From: Caminicella sporogenes DSM 14501
GTDB taxonomy: Bacteria; Bacillota; Clostridia; Peptostreptococcales; Caminicellaceae
DNA length: 64,000 nt
Direction of reading: 5' to 3'
Assembly (NCBI RefSeq): GCF_900142285.1
Contig: NZ_FRAJ01000010.1
Coordinates: 53,498 to 117,497 of the forward strand
Below the pieces are notes generated by a model. The model was not told the origin of the DNA, searched no databases, and worked only from the letters and a program-made list of their open reading frames with translations. This document shows positions 54,891-64,000 of this stretch, piece by piece (position 1 is the first letter of the stretch; every line of letters begins with the position of its first letter). The position numbers and the translations under genes are program-made.

Positions 54891-54985
54891 ATGTAGTGAG
54901 TATTTTATGAAAAATAAAAAGAAGATGATGTCATAATTTATTTTAAAAATCGTAAATAAGTATAGAATAATAGTATACATTTCCA

Positions 54986-55014
54986 TTGACATTTAAGAGA
55001 AAATGGAATAATAT
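54986..55014 (+). promoter_or_regulatory. glcT promoter
   Basis: TTGACA (54986-54991) and TAATAT (55009-55014) are 17 bp apart, about 60 bp before the glcT start. Confidence 0.7.
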
Positions 55015-55072
55015 ATAATTCGCATTAATAAATAGAATTTTCAAAATATAATATATAATGACGGTGATGAAT

Positions 55073-55924
55073 ATGGAAAAATATACCATAAAGAAGATTT
55101 TAAGTAATAATGTAGTATTGGTTGAGAGAAATAAGCAAAATTTAATATTGGTTGGAAAGGGCATCGGTTTTGGGAAGAAAAAGGGTTATGTTATAGGAAA
55201 TTCTGAAATTATAGAGGAGAAGTTCATATCTTTAAAAGGTTTAAATGAAGATGAATATGAAAACTTTTTAGAAACAGTAGACCCTAAAATTATAGAAATA
55301 TCTAAAAATATTATTGAAATGGTAGAGGAAGAATTAGGAGAAGAGTTAAATCCAAATATTTATTTAGGATTTATCGACCATATAAATTTTGCAATAAAGA
55401 GATTAGAAGAAGGCATTGAAATTGTAAATCCTTTTCTTTTTGAAACGAAGATTTTATATCCTGTAGAATATAGATTAGCTGAAAAGGCAGTAGAAATTTT
55501 AAAGAAAGACCTCAATATAGATATACCTAAAGCTGAAGTTGGCTTTTTAACGCTTCATATTTATGGTGGTAGAGCTAATAGGAGTAAAAAGGAAGCATTG
55601 GAAAATTCTATACTCATTAATAAGGTTTTAGAGGTTGTTGAAAAGAAAATAAAAATGAAAATAGATAAAGAATCTTTTATATGTAGAAGATTTATTATGC
55701 ATCTTATAGGTGTTATAGATAGGGTTTTAAATGATAAATGTCATAGAAATAATTTAGTTCCAAAAATTAAAGATGAACTTAGGTATGAATTTTCAATAGC
55801 ATATGATATATCTAAAATTATGGAAAAAATATTAAAAAAGCCTGTACCTGAAAGTGAAATTGGATATATAGCACTTCATTTGCATAAAATCAATAATTTA
55901 AGAGAAGAAATTATTGAGAATTGA
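55073..55924 (+). CDS. glcT: PTS-regulated transcription antiterminator GlcT
   Basis: Binds the RAT RNA in front of ptsG and lets transcription pass the terminator when glucose is present. The 283-aa protein has an N-terminal RNA-binding CAT domain (residues 1-55, YTIKKILSNNVVLVERNKQNLILVGKGIGFGKKKG) and two PRD domains with conserved His (YLGFIDHINFAIKR; LTLHIYGG; FIMHLIGVIDR; IALHLHKI) phosphorylated by PTS proteins. The start is probably ATG 55073 after GGTGATG; ATG 55058 is in frame. Its stop codon lies inside the dispersed repeat at 55913. A matching RAT lies 240 bp downstream. Confidence 0.94.
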   Translation: MEKYTIKKILSNNVVLVERNKQNLILVGKGIGFGKKKGYVIGNSEIIEEKFISLKGLNEDEYENFLETVDPKIIEISKNIIEMVEEELGEELNPNIYLGFIDHINFAIKRLEEGIEIVNPFLFETKILYPVEYRLAEKAVEILKKDLNIDIPKAEVGFLTLHIYGGRANRSKKEALENSILINKVLEVVEKKIKMKIDKESFICRRFIMHLIGVIDRVLNDKCHRNNLVPKIKDELRYEFSIAYDISKIMEKILKKPVPESEIGYIALHLHKINNLREEIIEN

Positions 55925-56008
55925 GAATTGAAAATTGAGAATGGAGAATTGAAAATTGATAATTGAGAAATTATAGAGATTTGGTTTTAAAATTTGTAGT
56001 TTGGAATT
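55913..56008. repeat. Intergenic A-rich repeat, copy 4, overlapping the glcT stop
   Basis: ATTGAGAATTGAGAATTGAAAATTGAGAATGG... tandem units are followed by a diverged TAGAGATTTG tail (55974-55983) and TTTGGAATTTT. The first unit contains the glcT stop codon, so the repeat has been captured at the 3' end of the gene. Confidence 0.55.
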
Positions 56009-56058
56009 TTATGTGAATGTTTGTAATGTTGGAGAAAACAAAAAAATAAAAAAACATG

Positions 56059-56087
56059 TTGAATGAGAAAACGTTTTGTGCTATAAT
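56059..56087 (+). promoter_or_regulatory. ptsG promoter with cre-like core
   Basis: TTGAAT (56059-56064) and TATAAT (56082-56087) are 17 bp apart. Between them lies AAAACGTTTT (56068-56077), the same core as the cre-like sequences at 4704 and 14332, though its flanks fit the CcpA consensus poorly. Confidence 0.7.
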
Positions 56088-56157
56088 TTTTTTAGCAACT
56101 GGCGGCTTTTGCAAAGCAATAAGTTCAATATTTGACAATTAAATATTTATAGTTTTT

Positions 56158-56246
56158 ACGTGTTACTGATTCGATCAGGCATGAGTAAAAGGTTTTAATT
56201 AGTGAAATAATAAATTTATTATTTCACTCCTTTGCTCATGCCTTTT
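56158..56246 (+). promoter_or_regulatory. GlcT RAT antiterminator and overlapping terminator
   Basis: GTGTTACTGATTCGATCAGG followed by CATGAGTAAAAGG (56160-56192) is nearly identical to the Bacillus ptsG RAT. Its right part overlaps a terminator in which AGGCATGAG pairs with CTCATGCCT and an inner AGTGAAATAATAAA/TTTATTATTTCACT stem, ending TTTTTAATTTT. GlcT binding would favour the antiterminator. Confidence 0.95.
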
Positions 56247-56322
56247 TAATTTTCAAAAAATTTTCAAAGTAACAATTAAAGCAACATTACAAAGTAAAAA
56301 GAAAGGGAAAGGTGAGGTGTAA

Positions 56323-58356
56323 ATGTCTAAAAAAGCGTTTGGAGTATTACAACAAATTGGTAAATCATTAATGCTTCCTGTTGCTTTGCTACCTGCTGCC
56401 GGAATATTATTAGCTTTTGGTAATACATTTCAAAATCCAGTTTTTCTAGCAAAAGTACCTGCTTTTAATGCAAGCTGGATTCAATTAGTAGCAAAAGTTA
56501 TGGAACAGTCTGGCGGTATAGTATTTTCTAATCTACCACTTTTATTTGCAGTTGGTGTAGCTGTTGGACTAGCTGGTGGAGAAGGAGTTGCAGGTATAGC
56601 TGCAGTAATTGGATATTTAGTTATGAATGTTACAATGGGTATTTTAACTCAAGCATTAAAACCAGAAATAACAGAAAATATTCGTGCATTTACAGAAGTT
56701 TTAGGAATTCCTACTTTGCAAACAGGTGTATTTGGCGGTATTATAGTTGGTATTTTGGCTGCTAACATGTATAACAAGTATTATAGCATTGAATTACCTC
56801 CATATCTAGGATTTTTTGCAGGAAAGAGATTCGTTCCAATTGTTACAGCATTTTCTTCATTATTTTTAGGTATTGCAATGGTATTTATATGGCCTACAAT
56901 TCAAGGACTTTTAAATGCATTTTCTCATAGTATGATTGATACAAATAAAACATTAGCTGCATTTGTATTTGGTGTAGTTGAAAGGTCATTGATACCATTT
57001 GGATTACATCATATTTTCTATGCACCATTCTGGTTTGAATTTGGAGAATATATGGATAAAGCAGGACATCTTGTACGTGGTGACCAAGCTATATTCTTTG
57101 CACAGCTTAAAGACAATGTACCTTTAACAGCTGGTACATTTATGACAGGTAAGTTTCCATTCATGATGTTTGGTTTACCTGCAGCAGCTCTTGCTATGTA
57201 TCATGAAGCTCGTGAAGAACATAAAAAATATGTTGCAGGTATCATGGCATCAGCAGCACTTACATCATTTTTAACAGGTATTACTGAACCAATTGAATTT
57301 ACTTTCTTATTTGTAGCACCGGCTTTATTTGCAGTTCATGCGATTTTTGCAGGTTTATCATTTATGACAATGCACATTTTAAATGTTAAAATTGGTATGA
57401 CATTTTCAGGTGGAGTTATAGACTTTTTACTATTTGGTGTACTTCCTAATCGTACAGCTTGGTGGTTAGTTATATTAGTTGGATTAGTATTTTCAGTAAT
57501 ATACTATTTTGGATTTAGATGGGCAATACGTACATTTGATATAAAAACTCCTGGACGTGAAAAAGACCCAGATGTAGATATTGACAATAAAGTATTGGAA
57601 ACAGGAGATTTAGCAGTAAATGTATTACAGGCACTTGGCGGAAAAGAAAATATTAAGACATTAGATGCTTGTATAACTCGTTTGCGTGTAAGTGTTCACG
57701 ATATAGGTAAAGTAAACAAAGAAAGATTAAAAAGCCTTGGTGCTGCTGGAGTTTTAGAAGTTGGTAATAATATACAAGCTATATTTGGACCAAAATCAGA
57801 TCAGTTAAAAACTCAAATTAAAAATGTAATGGCAGGTAAAATTACAAGTAAAACAAATCAAAGTAGTGACAATAATAAAAAAAGTGCTAAAATAGTTAAA
57901 GGTGAAGATTTATTTGTTTCTCCATTAACTGGAAAAGTATTAGAATTAAAAGATGTACCTGATGAAGTATTTTCAAATAAAATGATGGGTGATGGATTTG
58001 CAATAGAGCCAGAAGATGGAGAAGTTGTATCTCCAGTGAATGGTAAAATAACAACATTATTCCCAACTAAACATGCAATAGGAATTTTAGCAGATAATGG
58101 ACGTGAAATATTAATTCACTTTGGAATAGATACAGTAAATCTTAAAGGTGAAGGATTTGAAGCACTTGTTAAGCAGGGAGATACAGTAAAAGCAGGACAG
58201 CCTATTCTTCGTGTAAATCTTAAGAAGGTAAAAGAAAAAGCACCTTCAGTAATAACTCCAGTAATCTTTACAAATCTTTCTGAAGGCGAAAAAGTAGTAT
58301 TTGAGGCAGGTAAAAAAATAAAAGCTGGAGAAAAAAACATAGTTAGTATAAAATAG
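56323..58356 (+). CDS. ptsG: PTS glucose permease IICBA
   Basis: Imports glucose and phosphorylates it to glucose 6-phosphate. The 677-aa protein is a full IIC-IIB-IIA fusion: IIC (about 1-415, ten or so helices; [18 protein letters not shown] carries the substrate Glu), IIB with Cys450 in [12 protein letters not shown], and IIA with His599 in [13 protein letters not shown]. It follows a GlcT-controlled RAT and promoter. The AAGGTGAGGTG ribosome site is strong. Downstream genes ptsH, ptsI and pgi complete glucose uptake. Confidence 0.96.
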   Translation: MSKKAFGVLQQIGKSLMLPVALLPAAGILLAFGNTFQNPVFLAKVPAFNASWIQLVAKVMEQSGGIVFSNLPLLFAVGVAVGLAGGEGVAGIAAVIGYLVMNVTMGILTQALKPEITENIRAFTEVLGIPTLQTGVFGGIIVGILAANMYNKYYSIELPPYLGFFAGKRFVPIVTAFSSLFLGIAMVFIWPTIQGLLNAFSHSMIDTNKTLAAFVFGVVERSLIPFGLHHIFYAPFWFEFGEYMDKAGHLVRGDQAIFFAQLKDNVPLTAGTFMTGKFPFMMFGLPAAALAMYHEAREEHKKYVAGIMASAALTSFLTGITEPIEFTFLFVAPALFAVHAIFAGLSFMTMHILNVKIGMTFSGGVIDFLLFGVLPNRTAWWLVILVGLVFSVIYYFGFRWAIRTFDIKTPGREKDPDVDIDNKVLETGDLAVNVLQALGGKENIKTLDACITRLRVSVHDIGKVNKERLKSLGAAGVLEVGNNIQAIFGPKSDQLKTQIKNVMAGKITSKTNQSSDNNKKSAKIVKGEDLFVSPLTGKVLELKDVPDEVFSNKMMGDGFAIEPEDGEVVSPVNGKITTLFPTKHAIGILADNGREILIHFGIDTVNLKGEGFEALVKQGDTVKAGQPILRVNLKKVKEKAPSVITPVIFTNLSEGEKVVFEAGKKIKAGEKNIVSIK

Positions 58357-58373
58357 ATAATTGAGATTATTAT

Positions 58374-58437
58374 GCGGCAACTAATTGTAGATATGTATCA
58401 AAAAGTTTAATATACTTATCTTATAATTAGTTGCTGC
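58374..58437 (+). terminator. Hairpin after ptsG, probable terminator
   Basis: GGCAACTAATT and AATTAGTTGCT pair across a loop of about 36 nt and are followed by TTTC-TATTG; the T run is short, so termination may be partial. Confidence 0.55.
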
Positions 58438-58493
58438 TTTCTATTGTTAATTTAACTGTAATTGAAAAAGACTTATAAAAATGGCTATCAACT

Positions 58494-58591
58494 GGGCTTG
58501 AGGCTAATAGCTTAAACCCCCTAAAAAATTTACAGCAAGATTTAATTGCTATTAAATTTGTTAATAATTACAAGCTATTGGCTAAAAGCCC
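58494..58591 (+). other. Long imperfect hairpin before ptsH
   Basis: GGGCTTGAGGCTAATAGCTT (58494-58513) and AAGCTATTGGCTAAAAGCCC (58572-58591) pair at about 16 of 20 positions around a 58-nt loop. A related sequence follows ptsI at 60650. It may be a processing or mRNA-stability element in the pts transcript, or a dispersed palindromic repeat. Confidence 0.45.
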
Positions 58592-58642
58592 GATATTCAA
58601 GTATAATTATAGATTAAAATATTATTTAGGAGGAGATATAAA

Positions 58643-58906
58643 ATGGAAAGAACAGTAAAAATATTAAATGAATCAGGGTTACATGCTAGACCAGCAGCAT
58701 TACTTGTAAAAACAGCATCACAGTTTAAATCTGATATTAAGATTGAATTTAACGGTAATACTTTAAATGCAAAATCTATAATGAATGTAATGAGTATGGG
58801 ACTTAGAAAAGATGATGAAATAAAACTAATCATAGATGGACCAGATGCTGAAGAAGCAATGAAAGCTTTAGTAGAGCTTATAGAATCTAAATTTAATGAA
58901 GCTTAG
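58643..58906 (+). CDS. ptsH: Phosphocarrier protein HPr
   Basis: The general PTS phosphocarrier. The 87-aa protein has His14 (SGLHARPAALLV) phosphorylated by enzyme I, and Ser45 (AKSIMNVMSMG) for the HPr kinase, so it is the HPr type that also serves as CcpA corepressor in Firmicutes rather than a Crh protein. It would also phosphorylate DhaM and the PRDs of GlcT. AGGAGGAG precedes the ATG, and ptsI starts 15 nt after its stop. Confidence 0.97.
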   Translation: MERTVKILNESGLHARPAALLVKTASQFKSDIKIEFNGNTLNAKSIMNVMSMGLRKDDEIKLIIDGPDAEEAMKALVELIESKFNEA

Positions 58907-58920
58907 AAGGGAGTATTTAT

Positions 58921-60627
58921 ATGAAAATCGGAACAGGAGCTTCACCAGGCATAGCATTTGGAAAAGCTTTAGTAATAAAAAATGAAGAACTAGTTATTGA
59001 AAAAAAGAGTATTGAAAATATAGAAGATGAAAAGAAGAGATTTGAAAGAGCTGTACAGGAATCTAAAGCTCAACTTTTGAATATAAAGGAAAAAGCATCC
59101 AAGGAACTCGATGAAGGAAAATCAGCTATATTTGATGCACATATTATGGTTTTGGAGGACCCTGAATTAATTTCAAGTACTTTAAGCAAAGTAGAAAGTG
59201 AAGGTATAAATGCAGAGTATGCATTTAAAGAAGTGATTGAGCAGTTTATAGCTATATTTGAAGCTATGGACAATGAGTATATGAGAGAAAGAGTTTCAGA
59301 TTTAAAAGATGTATCAGGCAGAGTATTTAGAAATTTAATGGGAAAAAAAGTAATAGATTTATCAGTTTTAGATGAAGAAGTTATATTAGTAGCTGAAGAT
59401 TTAACACCTTCAGAAACTGTAACTATGGATAAGCAAAAAGTATTAGGATTTCTTACAAATATAGGAGGAAGAACTTCACATACAGCTATAATGGCTAGAA
59501 CGTTAGAAATTCCAGCTGTTGTTGGATTAAAAGATATTACAGAAGTTTTAAAAGAAGGCGATATAGTAGCATTTAATGGAGAAACTGGAGAAGTTGTAAT
59601 TAATCCTAGTGAAGAAGAGATAAATCATTATAAAGAATTAAAAGATAAATATGATAGAGAGAAAAAGGAATTGGAAAATTTAAAGGGACAGGAAAGTATA
59701 ACATTAGATGGAAGAAAAGTAGAGCTTGCAGGAAATATTGGAACTCCTAATGATATAGAAGGACTTCTTAAAAATGATGCTGAAGGTGTAGGTCTATATA
59801 GAACAGAGTTTATTTACATGGATAGAGATTCACTTCCAACGGAAGATGAACAGTTTGAAGCATATAAAAAAGTTTTAGAAGCTATGAGTCCAAAACCAGT
59901 AGTTATAAGAACGCTTGACATTGGTGGAGACAAAGAAGTTTCTTATTTAAATATAGATAAGGAAATGAATCCGTTTTTAGGATATAGAGCTATAAGACTT
60001 TGTTTAGAGCAAAGAGATATTTTTGAAACTCAATTAAGAGCATTGTTAAGAGCAAGTATATATGGTAATCTAAAAATAATGTTTCCAATGATTTCTAGTC
60101 TTGAGGAGCTTTTAGAAGCTAAAAAAGTACTAGAAAAAGTTAAAAAAGATTTAGATAATGAAGGAATAAAATATGCTTCAAATATAGAAGTTGGAATGAT
60201 GATAGAAGTTCCATCTGCTGCTATAATTAGTGATATATTAGCAAAGCATGTAGATTTCTTCAGTATAGGGACAAATGATTTAATACAGTATACTACTGCT
60301 GTGGATAGAATGAATCAGAAAATACGTCATCTATATAATCCATTTAACCCAGCTGTTATAAGATTAATTAAGATGGTAATAGATAATGGACATAAAGAAG
60401 GTATTTGGGTTGGAATGTGTGGAGAGATGGCAGGAGATAAGAAGATGATACCTATTCTTTTAGGACTAGGATTAGATGAATTTAGTATGAGTCCTATATC
60501 TATACTTCCTGCTAGAAAACTTATAAAATCTCTAAGCAGTGAAGAAATGAAGAAATTTGCAGATAAAATACTTAGTATGAGTACAGCTGAAGAAATAGAA
60601 AAATATATTGAAAATTATTTCAAATAA
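58921..60627 (+). CDS. ptsI: PTS enzyme I (phosphoenolpyruvate-protein phosphotransferase)
   Basis: Transfers phosphate from PEP to HPr. The 568-aa protein is complete: N-terminal HPr-binding and phosphohistidine domains with His187 in GGRTSHTAIMAR, then the PEP-binding barrel with GVGLYRTEFIYM, RTLDIGGDKEV, GYRAIRLCL, FFSIGTNDLIQYTTAVDR and GMCGEMAGD carrying the catalytic Cys. It is co-transcribed with ptsH. A terminator-like hairpin follows. Confidence 0.98.
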   Translation: MKIGTGASPGIAFGKALVIKNEELVIEKKSIENIEDEKKRFERAVQESKAQLLNIKEKASKELDEGKSAIFDAHIMVLEDPELISSTLSKVESEGINAEYAFKEVIEQFIAIFEAMDNEYMRERVSDLKDVSGRVFRNLMGKKVIDLSVLDEEVILVAEDLTPSETVTMDKQKVLGFLTNIGGRTSHTAIMARTLEIPAVVGLKDITEVLKEGDIVAFNGETGEVVINPSEEEINHYKELKDKYDREKKELENLKGQESITLDGRKVELAGNIGTPNDIEGLLKNDAEGVGLYRTEFIYMDRDSLPTEDEQFEAYKKVLEAMSPKPVVIRTLDIGGDKEVSYLNIDKEMNPFLGYRAIRLCLEQRDIFETQLRALLRASIYGNLKIMFPMISSLEELLEAKKVLEKVKKDLDNEGIKYASNIEVGMMIEVPSAAIISDILAKHVDFFSIGTNDLIQYTTAVDRMNQKIRHLYNPFNPAVIRLIKMVIDNGHKEGIWVGMCGEMAGDKKMIPILLGLGLDEFSMSPISILPARKLIKSLSSEEMKKFADKILSMSTAEEIEKYIENYFK

Positions 60628-60649
60628 ATTTATATTAAATTTAGTATTT

Positions 60650-60698
60650 GGGTTTAAAAGCTAATGACCATATAGGTTATTAGCTTTATGCCCATTTT
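60650..60698 (+). terminator. Hairpin after ptsI
   Basis: GGGTTTAAAAGCTAATGACC pairs with GGTTATTAGCTTTATGCCC, with small mismatches, followed by ATTTTAA. It resembles the long hairpin before ptsH and may be both terminator and repeat. Confidence 0.6.
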
Positions 60699-60758
60699 AA
60701 TGCTATTATAAAATAAACAGTATTTTTATAAAAATAATAGCCATTGGAGGAACCTGTT

Positions 60759-62099
60759 ATGAAGAATATTTCTTTAGATTATTCAAATTCATTTTTAAAG
60801 GAACATGAAATTGAATACATGAAAAAATTTGTAACTGAGGCACATAAAATGCTTCATGAAAAAACTGGTGCAGGTAATGATTTTTTAGGTTGGGTTGATT
60901 TGCCGATTAATTATGATAAAGAAGAATTTGAAAGAATAAAAAAAGCTGCTGAAAAAATAAGAGAAAATTCAGATGTATTAATTGTAATAGGTATAGGTGG
61001 TTCTTACTTAGGAGCAAGAGCAGCACTAAGTGCACTGACACATTCTTTTTACAACGTGGCTTCAAGAGATAAGAGAAAAGGTCCAGAAATTTATTTTGTA
61101 GGAAACAATATAAGCGGTACATATTTAAAACATTTAATGGATGTTGTAGAAGGAAAAGATTTGAGCATCAACGTTATTTCTAAATCTGGAACAACTACTG
61201 AACCTGCCATAGCTTTTAGAATATTTAAAAAGTATATGGAAGAAAAATATGGTAAAGAAGGAGCAAGAGAAAGGATATTTGCAACTACAGATAAAGAAAA
61301 AGGTGCATTGAAAAAGCTTGCAAATAAAGAAGGATATGAAACATTTATCATTCCTGATGATGTTGGAGGAAGATTTTCAATTTTTACACCTGTTGGATTG
61401 CTTCCAATAGCAGTAGCAGGACTTGATATTGAAAAGATGATGGAAGGTGCTAAAAAAGCAAGAGAAGAATACATGGAAGAAGATTTAGATAAAAATCCAT
61501 GTTATCAATATGCTGCTATTAGAAATATACTTTACAACAAGGGAAAAATTATAGAGATATTAGTTAATTATGAACCTTCTCTTCACTACATATCAGAGTG
61601 GTGGAAGCAATTATATGGTGAAAGTGAAGGCAAAGATGGAAAAGGCATATATCCTGCATCAGTAGATTTTTCAACTGACCTTCATTCAATGGGACAGTAT
61701 ATTCAAGATGGAAAGAGAAATATTTTTGAAACTGTATTAAATATAGAAACTCCAAGAGAAGATGTAGAAATTATAGAAGATGAAGATAATCTAGACAACT
61801 TAAATTATTTAAGTGGTAAAACTATGGATTTTGTAAATAAGATGGCATTTAAAGGTACATTACTTGCTCATGTAGATGGTGGAGTACCAAATATTGTAAT
61901 AAACATACCTGAAATGAATGAATATTATTTTGGCAAATTAATTTATTTCTTTGAAAAAGCATGTGGAATAAGCGGATATTTATTGGGAGTAAATCCATTT
62001 AATCAGCCGGGAGTTGAGGCATACAAAAAAAATATGTTTGCACTACTTGGAAAACCGGGATTTGAAGAATTAAGAAAAAAATTAAGCGAAAGATTATAA
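60759..62099 (+). CDS. pgi: Glucose-6-phosphate isomerase
   Basis: Converts glucose 6-phosphate to fructose 6-phosphate. The 446-aa protein matches the short bacterial PGI class: [33 protein letters not shown] (sugar-phosphate site), [19 protein letters not shown] and [23 protein letters not shown], and the catalytic Lys in [21 protein letters not shown]. Start at ATG 60759 after TGGAGG; TTG 60744 is inside the ribosome site. The gene order ptsG-ptsHI-pgi-fba-pfkA makes a glycolytic block. Confidence 0.96.
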   Translation: MKNISLDYSNSFLKEHEIEYMKKFVTEAHKMLHEKTGAGNDFLGWVDLPINYDKEEFERIKKAAEKIRENSDVLIVIGIGGSYLGARAALSALTHSFYNVASRDKRKGPEIYFVGNNISGTYLKHLMDVVEGKDLSINVISKSGTTTEPAIAFRIFKKYMEEKYGKEGARERIFATTDKEKGALKKLANKEGYETFIIPDDVGGRFSIFTPVGLLPIAVAGLDIEKMMEGAKKAREEYMEEDLDKNPCYQYAAIRNILYNKGKIIEILVNYEPSLHYISEWWKQLYGESEGKDGKGIYPASVDFSTDLHSMGQYIQDGKRNIFETVLNIETPREDVEIIEDEDNLDNLNYLSGKTMDFVNKMAFKGTLLAHVDGGVPNIVINIPEMNEYYFGKLIYFFEKACGISGYLLGVNPFNQPGVEAYKKNMFALLGKPGFEELRKKLSERL

Positions 62100-62328
62100 A
62101 AATTTAGTTAAAAAAATAATCTGTGATAAATAAACACTTAACGGCTAATTAGTAGTAATTAATAAGTAATAATGAATATGTAAATGGGTAAATTTTAAGA
62201 AGTTATTAAGATTTACCTAGTTAATTATAATTTTTCAGTTGAAGAGAATTATGGATTAATAGAATAATTAATTTAAAAAAGTAAATACTTTGTAATAAAA
62301 AATATTGATAGAAAAGGATGGGATTTAG

Positions 62329-63183
62329 ATGTTAGTAACAGGAAAGGCAATACTTAAACATGCTCATGAAAACGGATATGCAGTAGGAGCATTTAATGTA
62401 AATACAATGGAACAAGTTCAAGCTATTATTGAAGCTGCTGAAGAAACAAAATCTCCTGTAATAATTCAAGCAAGTCAAGGTGGACTTAAATATGCAGGAG
62501 TAGAGTATATAGCTGCAATGGTTAAAACTGCAGCTGAGAAGGCATCAGTACCTGTTGCACTTCATTTAGACCATGGTACAGATTTTAAACAAATAATGTT
62601 GTGTTTAAGAAATGGATTTACTTCTGTTATGATAGATGGTTCACATTATGAATTAGAAGAAAACATTAAAAAAACTAAACAAATAGTAGAGATGGCTCAT
62701 GCAGTAGGTGTATCTGTTGAAGCAGAACTTGGAAAAATTGGAGGAACAGAAGATGATATATCAGTAGATGAAAAAGATGCAACTTTTACTGACCCAGATG
62801 AAGCAGAAAGATTTGTAAAGGAAACAGAGGTAGATTATTTAGCAATAGCAGTAGGAACAGCTCATGGACCATATAAGGGAGAACCAAAAATAGATTTTGA
62901 CAGAATAAAAACTATAAAAGAAAGACTTGATATGCCTCTTGTACTACATGGTTCTTCAGGAGTTCCAGAAGAAAGCATTAAAAAAGCTGTTAGCCTAGGT
63001 ATAAATAAGATAAATATAGATACTGATATTAGAATGGCATTCCATAGAGCAGTTAAAAAGTTTATATCTGAAAATCCTGATGTGTATGATCCAAGAAAAA
63101 TATTAGGACCAGCTAAAGAAGAGATGAAAAAAGTTATAAAAGAAAAGATGATAATGTTCGGTTCAGCAGAAAAAGCATGGTAG
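62329..63183 (+). CDS. fba: Class II fructose-bisphosphate aldolase
   Basis: Cleaves fructose 1,6-bisphosphate into glyceraldehyde 3-phosphate and dihydroxyacetone phosphate. The 284-aa zinc enzyme has HLDHGTD (catalytic Asp and zinc His), MIDGSHYELEENI, GKIGGTEDDI, GTAHGPYKG, and HGSSGVPEE, all class II signatures. The size fits the GatY/KbaY-Fba group; a role on tagatose bisphosphate cannot be excluded by eye but the neighbours favour glycolysis. It ends 23 nt before pfkA. The preceding 229-bp gap has only a weak GGTAAAT/ATTTACC hairpin at 62187-62217. Confidence 0.93.
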   Translation: MLVTGKAILKHAHENGYAVGAFNVNTMEQVQAIIEAAEETKSPVIIQASQGGLKYAGVEYIAAMVKTAAEKASVPVALHLDHGTDFKQIMLCLRNGFTSVMIDGSHYELEENIKKTKQIVEMAHAVGVSVEAELGKIGGTEDDISVDEKDATFTDPDEAERFVKETEVDYLAIAVGTAHGPYKGEPKIDFDRIKTIKERLDMPLVLHGSSGVPEESIKKAVSLGINKINIDTDIRMAFHRAVKKFISENPDVYDPRKILGPAKEEMKKVIKEKMIMFGSAEKAW

Positions 63184-63203
63184 AGATATAAAGGAGGAAG
63201 TAA

Positions 63204-64000
<797 letters not shown>

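Noticed and set aside
56064..56080. Strong cre site at ptsG
   Set aside because: The AAAACGTTTT core is present but the outer TG...CA bases are missing, so it is reported only as a shared core.

Overview
The window is 64 kb of very AT-rich, low-GC DNA from a Gram-positive (Firmicutes) anaerobe, most probably a clostridial or Tissierella-like organism. Supporting signs are rex, a 2x[4Fe-4S] clostridial ferredoxin, clostridial-type glycerol-3-phosphate oxidation genes with DUF1667, a CIRCE-controlled groESL operon, a PTS IICBA glucose permease under GlcT/RAT antitermination, many AGGAGG ribosome binding sites with frequent TTG/GTG starts, and A/T-ending codons. No tRNA, rRNA, CRISPR array, transposase or prophage was seen. 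It reads as ordinary chromosome organised in short operons separated by clear intrinsic terminators. Species cannot be named from the sequence.

Layout. 0.1-1.3 kb: rex and a DUF3870 gene. 1.4-10.6 kb: a glycerol/dihydroxyacetone regulon: glpP antiterminator, dhaKLM, a two-subunit Lin0368-type putative glycerol transporter, glpK, two FAD oxidoreductases (GlpA-like with a BFD iron-sulfur domain, and a GlpB-like partner) and DUF1667. Three near-identical RNA leaders with terminators mark it as GlpP-controlled. 10.8-12.4 kb: ArsR, CSC-type permease and thioredoxin-like protein. 12.5-14.2 kb: MarR, a short ferredoxin gene on the minus strand, and a P-loop/Asp23 fusion next to a Fur-box-like site. 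14.3-15.9 kb: gdhA behind a compact structured leader. 16.0-17.4 kb: cobalamin riboswitch and cobT. 17.5-18.4 kb: 8-oxoguanine glycosylase. 18.5-21.1 kb: dcd, a divergent metallophosphoesterase and an unrecognised 333-aa protein, behind four Spo0A-box-like sites. 21.1-24.6 kb: XRE-cupin regulator, amino-acid permease, M24 peptidase. 24.7-29.6 kb: ECF S component, groESL, M3 peptidase. 29.7-33.7 kb: peptide-binding lipoprotein, RpiR regulator, asparaginase. 33.9-36.6 kb: YtrA-type GntR with an ABC exporter, and an M50 protease. 36.9-40.5 kb: homoserine dehydrogenase, AGCS symporter, ACT-domain regulator. 40.6-43.8 kb: MacAB-like exporter. 43.9-51.2 kb: a five-gene exopolysaccharide synthase cluster. 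51.3-54.9 kb: pstSCAB without phoU. 55-64 kb: glcT, ptsG, ptsH, ptsI, pgi, fba and the 5' part of pfkA.

How the genes fit together. The right end is a near-complete route from external glucose to fructose-bisphosphate cleavage. HPr and enzyme I from the right end would also supply phosphoryl groups to DhaM at the left end, and HPr(Ser-P) would be the corepressor for a CcpA-type regulator at cre-like sites. GlpK lacks the histidine that HPr phosphorylates in Bacillus and Enterococcus, so control of glycerol use probably rests on GlpP leaders and cre-like sites. gdhA, the peptide/amino-acid transporters, peptidases and asparaginase suggest amino-acid use as a second carbon and nitrogen source.

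Most worth a second look: the exopolysaccharide cluster, where a degenerate GGDEF protein keeps an intact c-di-GMP inhibitory-site motif and the BcsB-like subunit carries an N-terminal SPOR domain; the dcd-phosphoesterase-orphan operon; the gdhA leader RNA; and the triplicated GlpP leaders.
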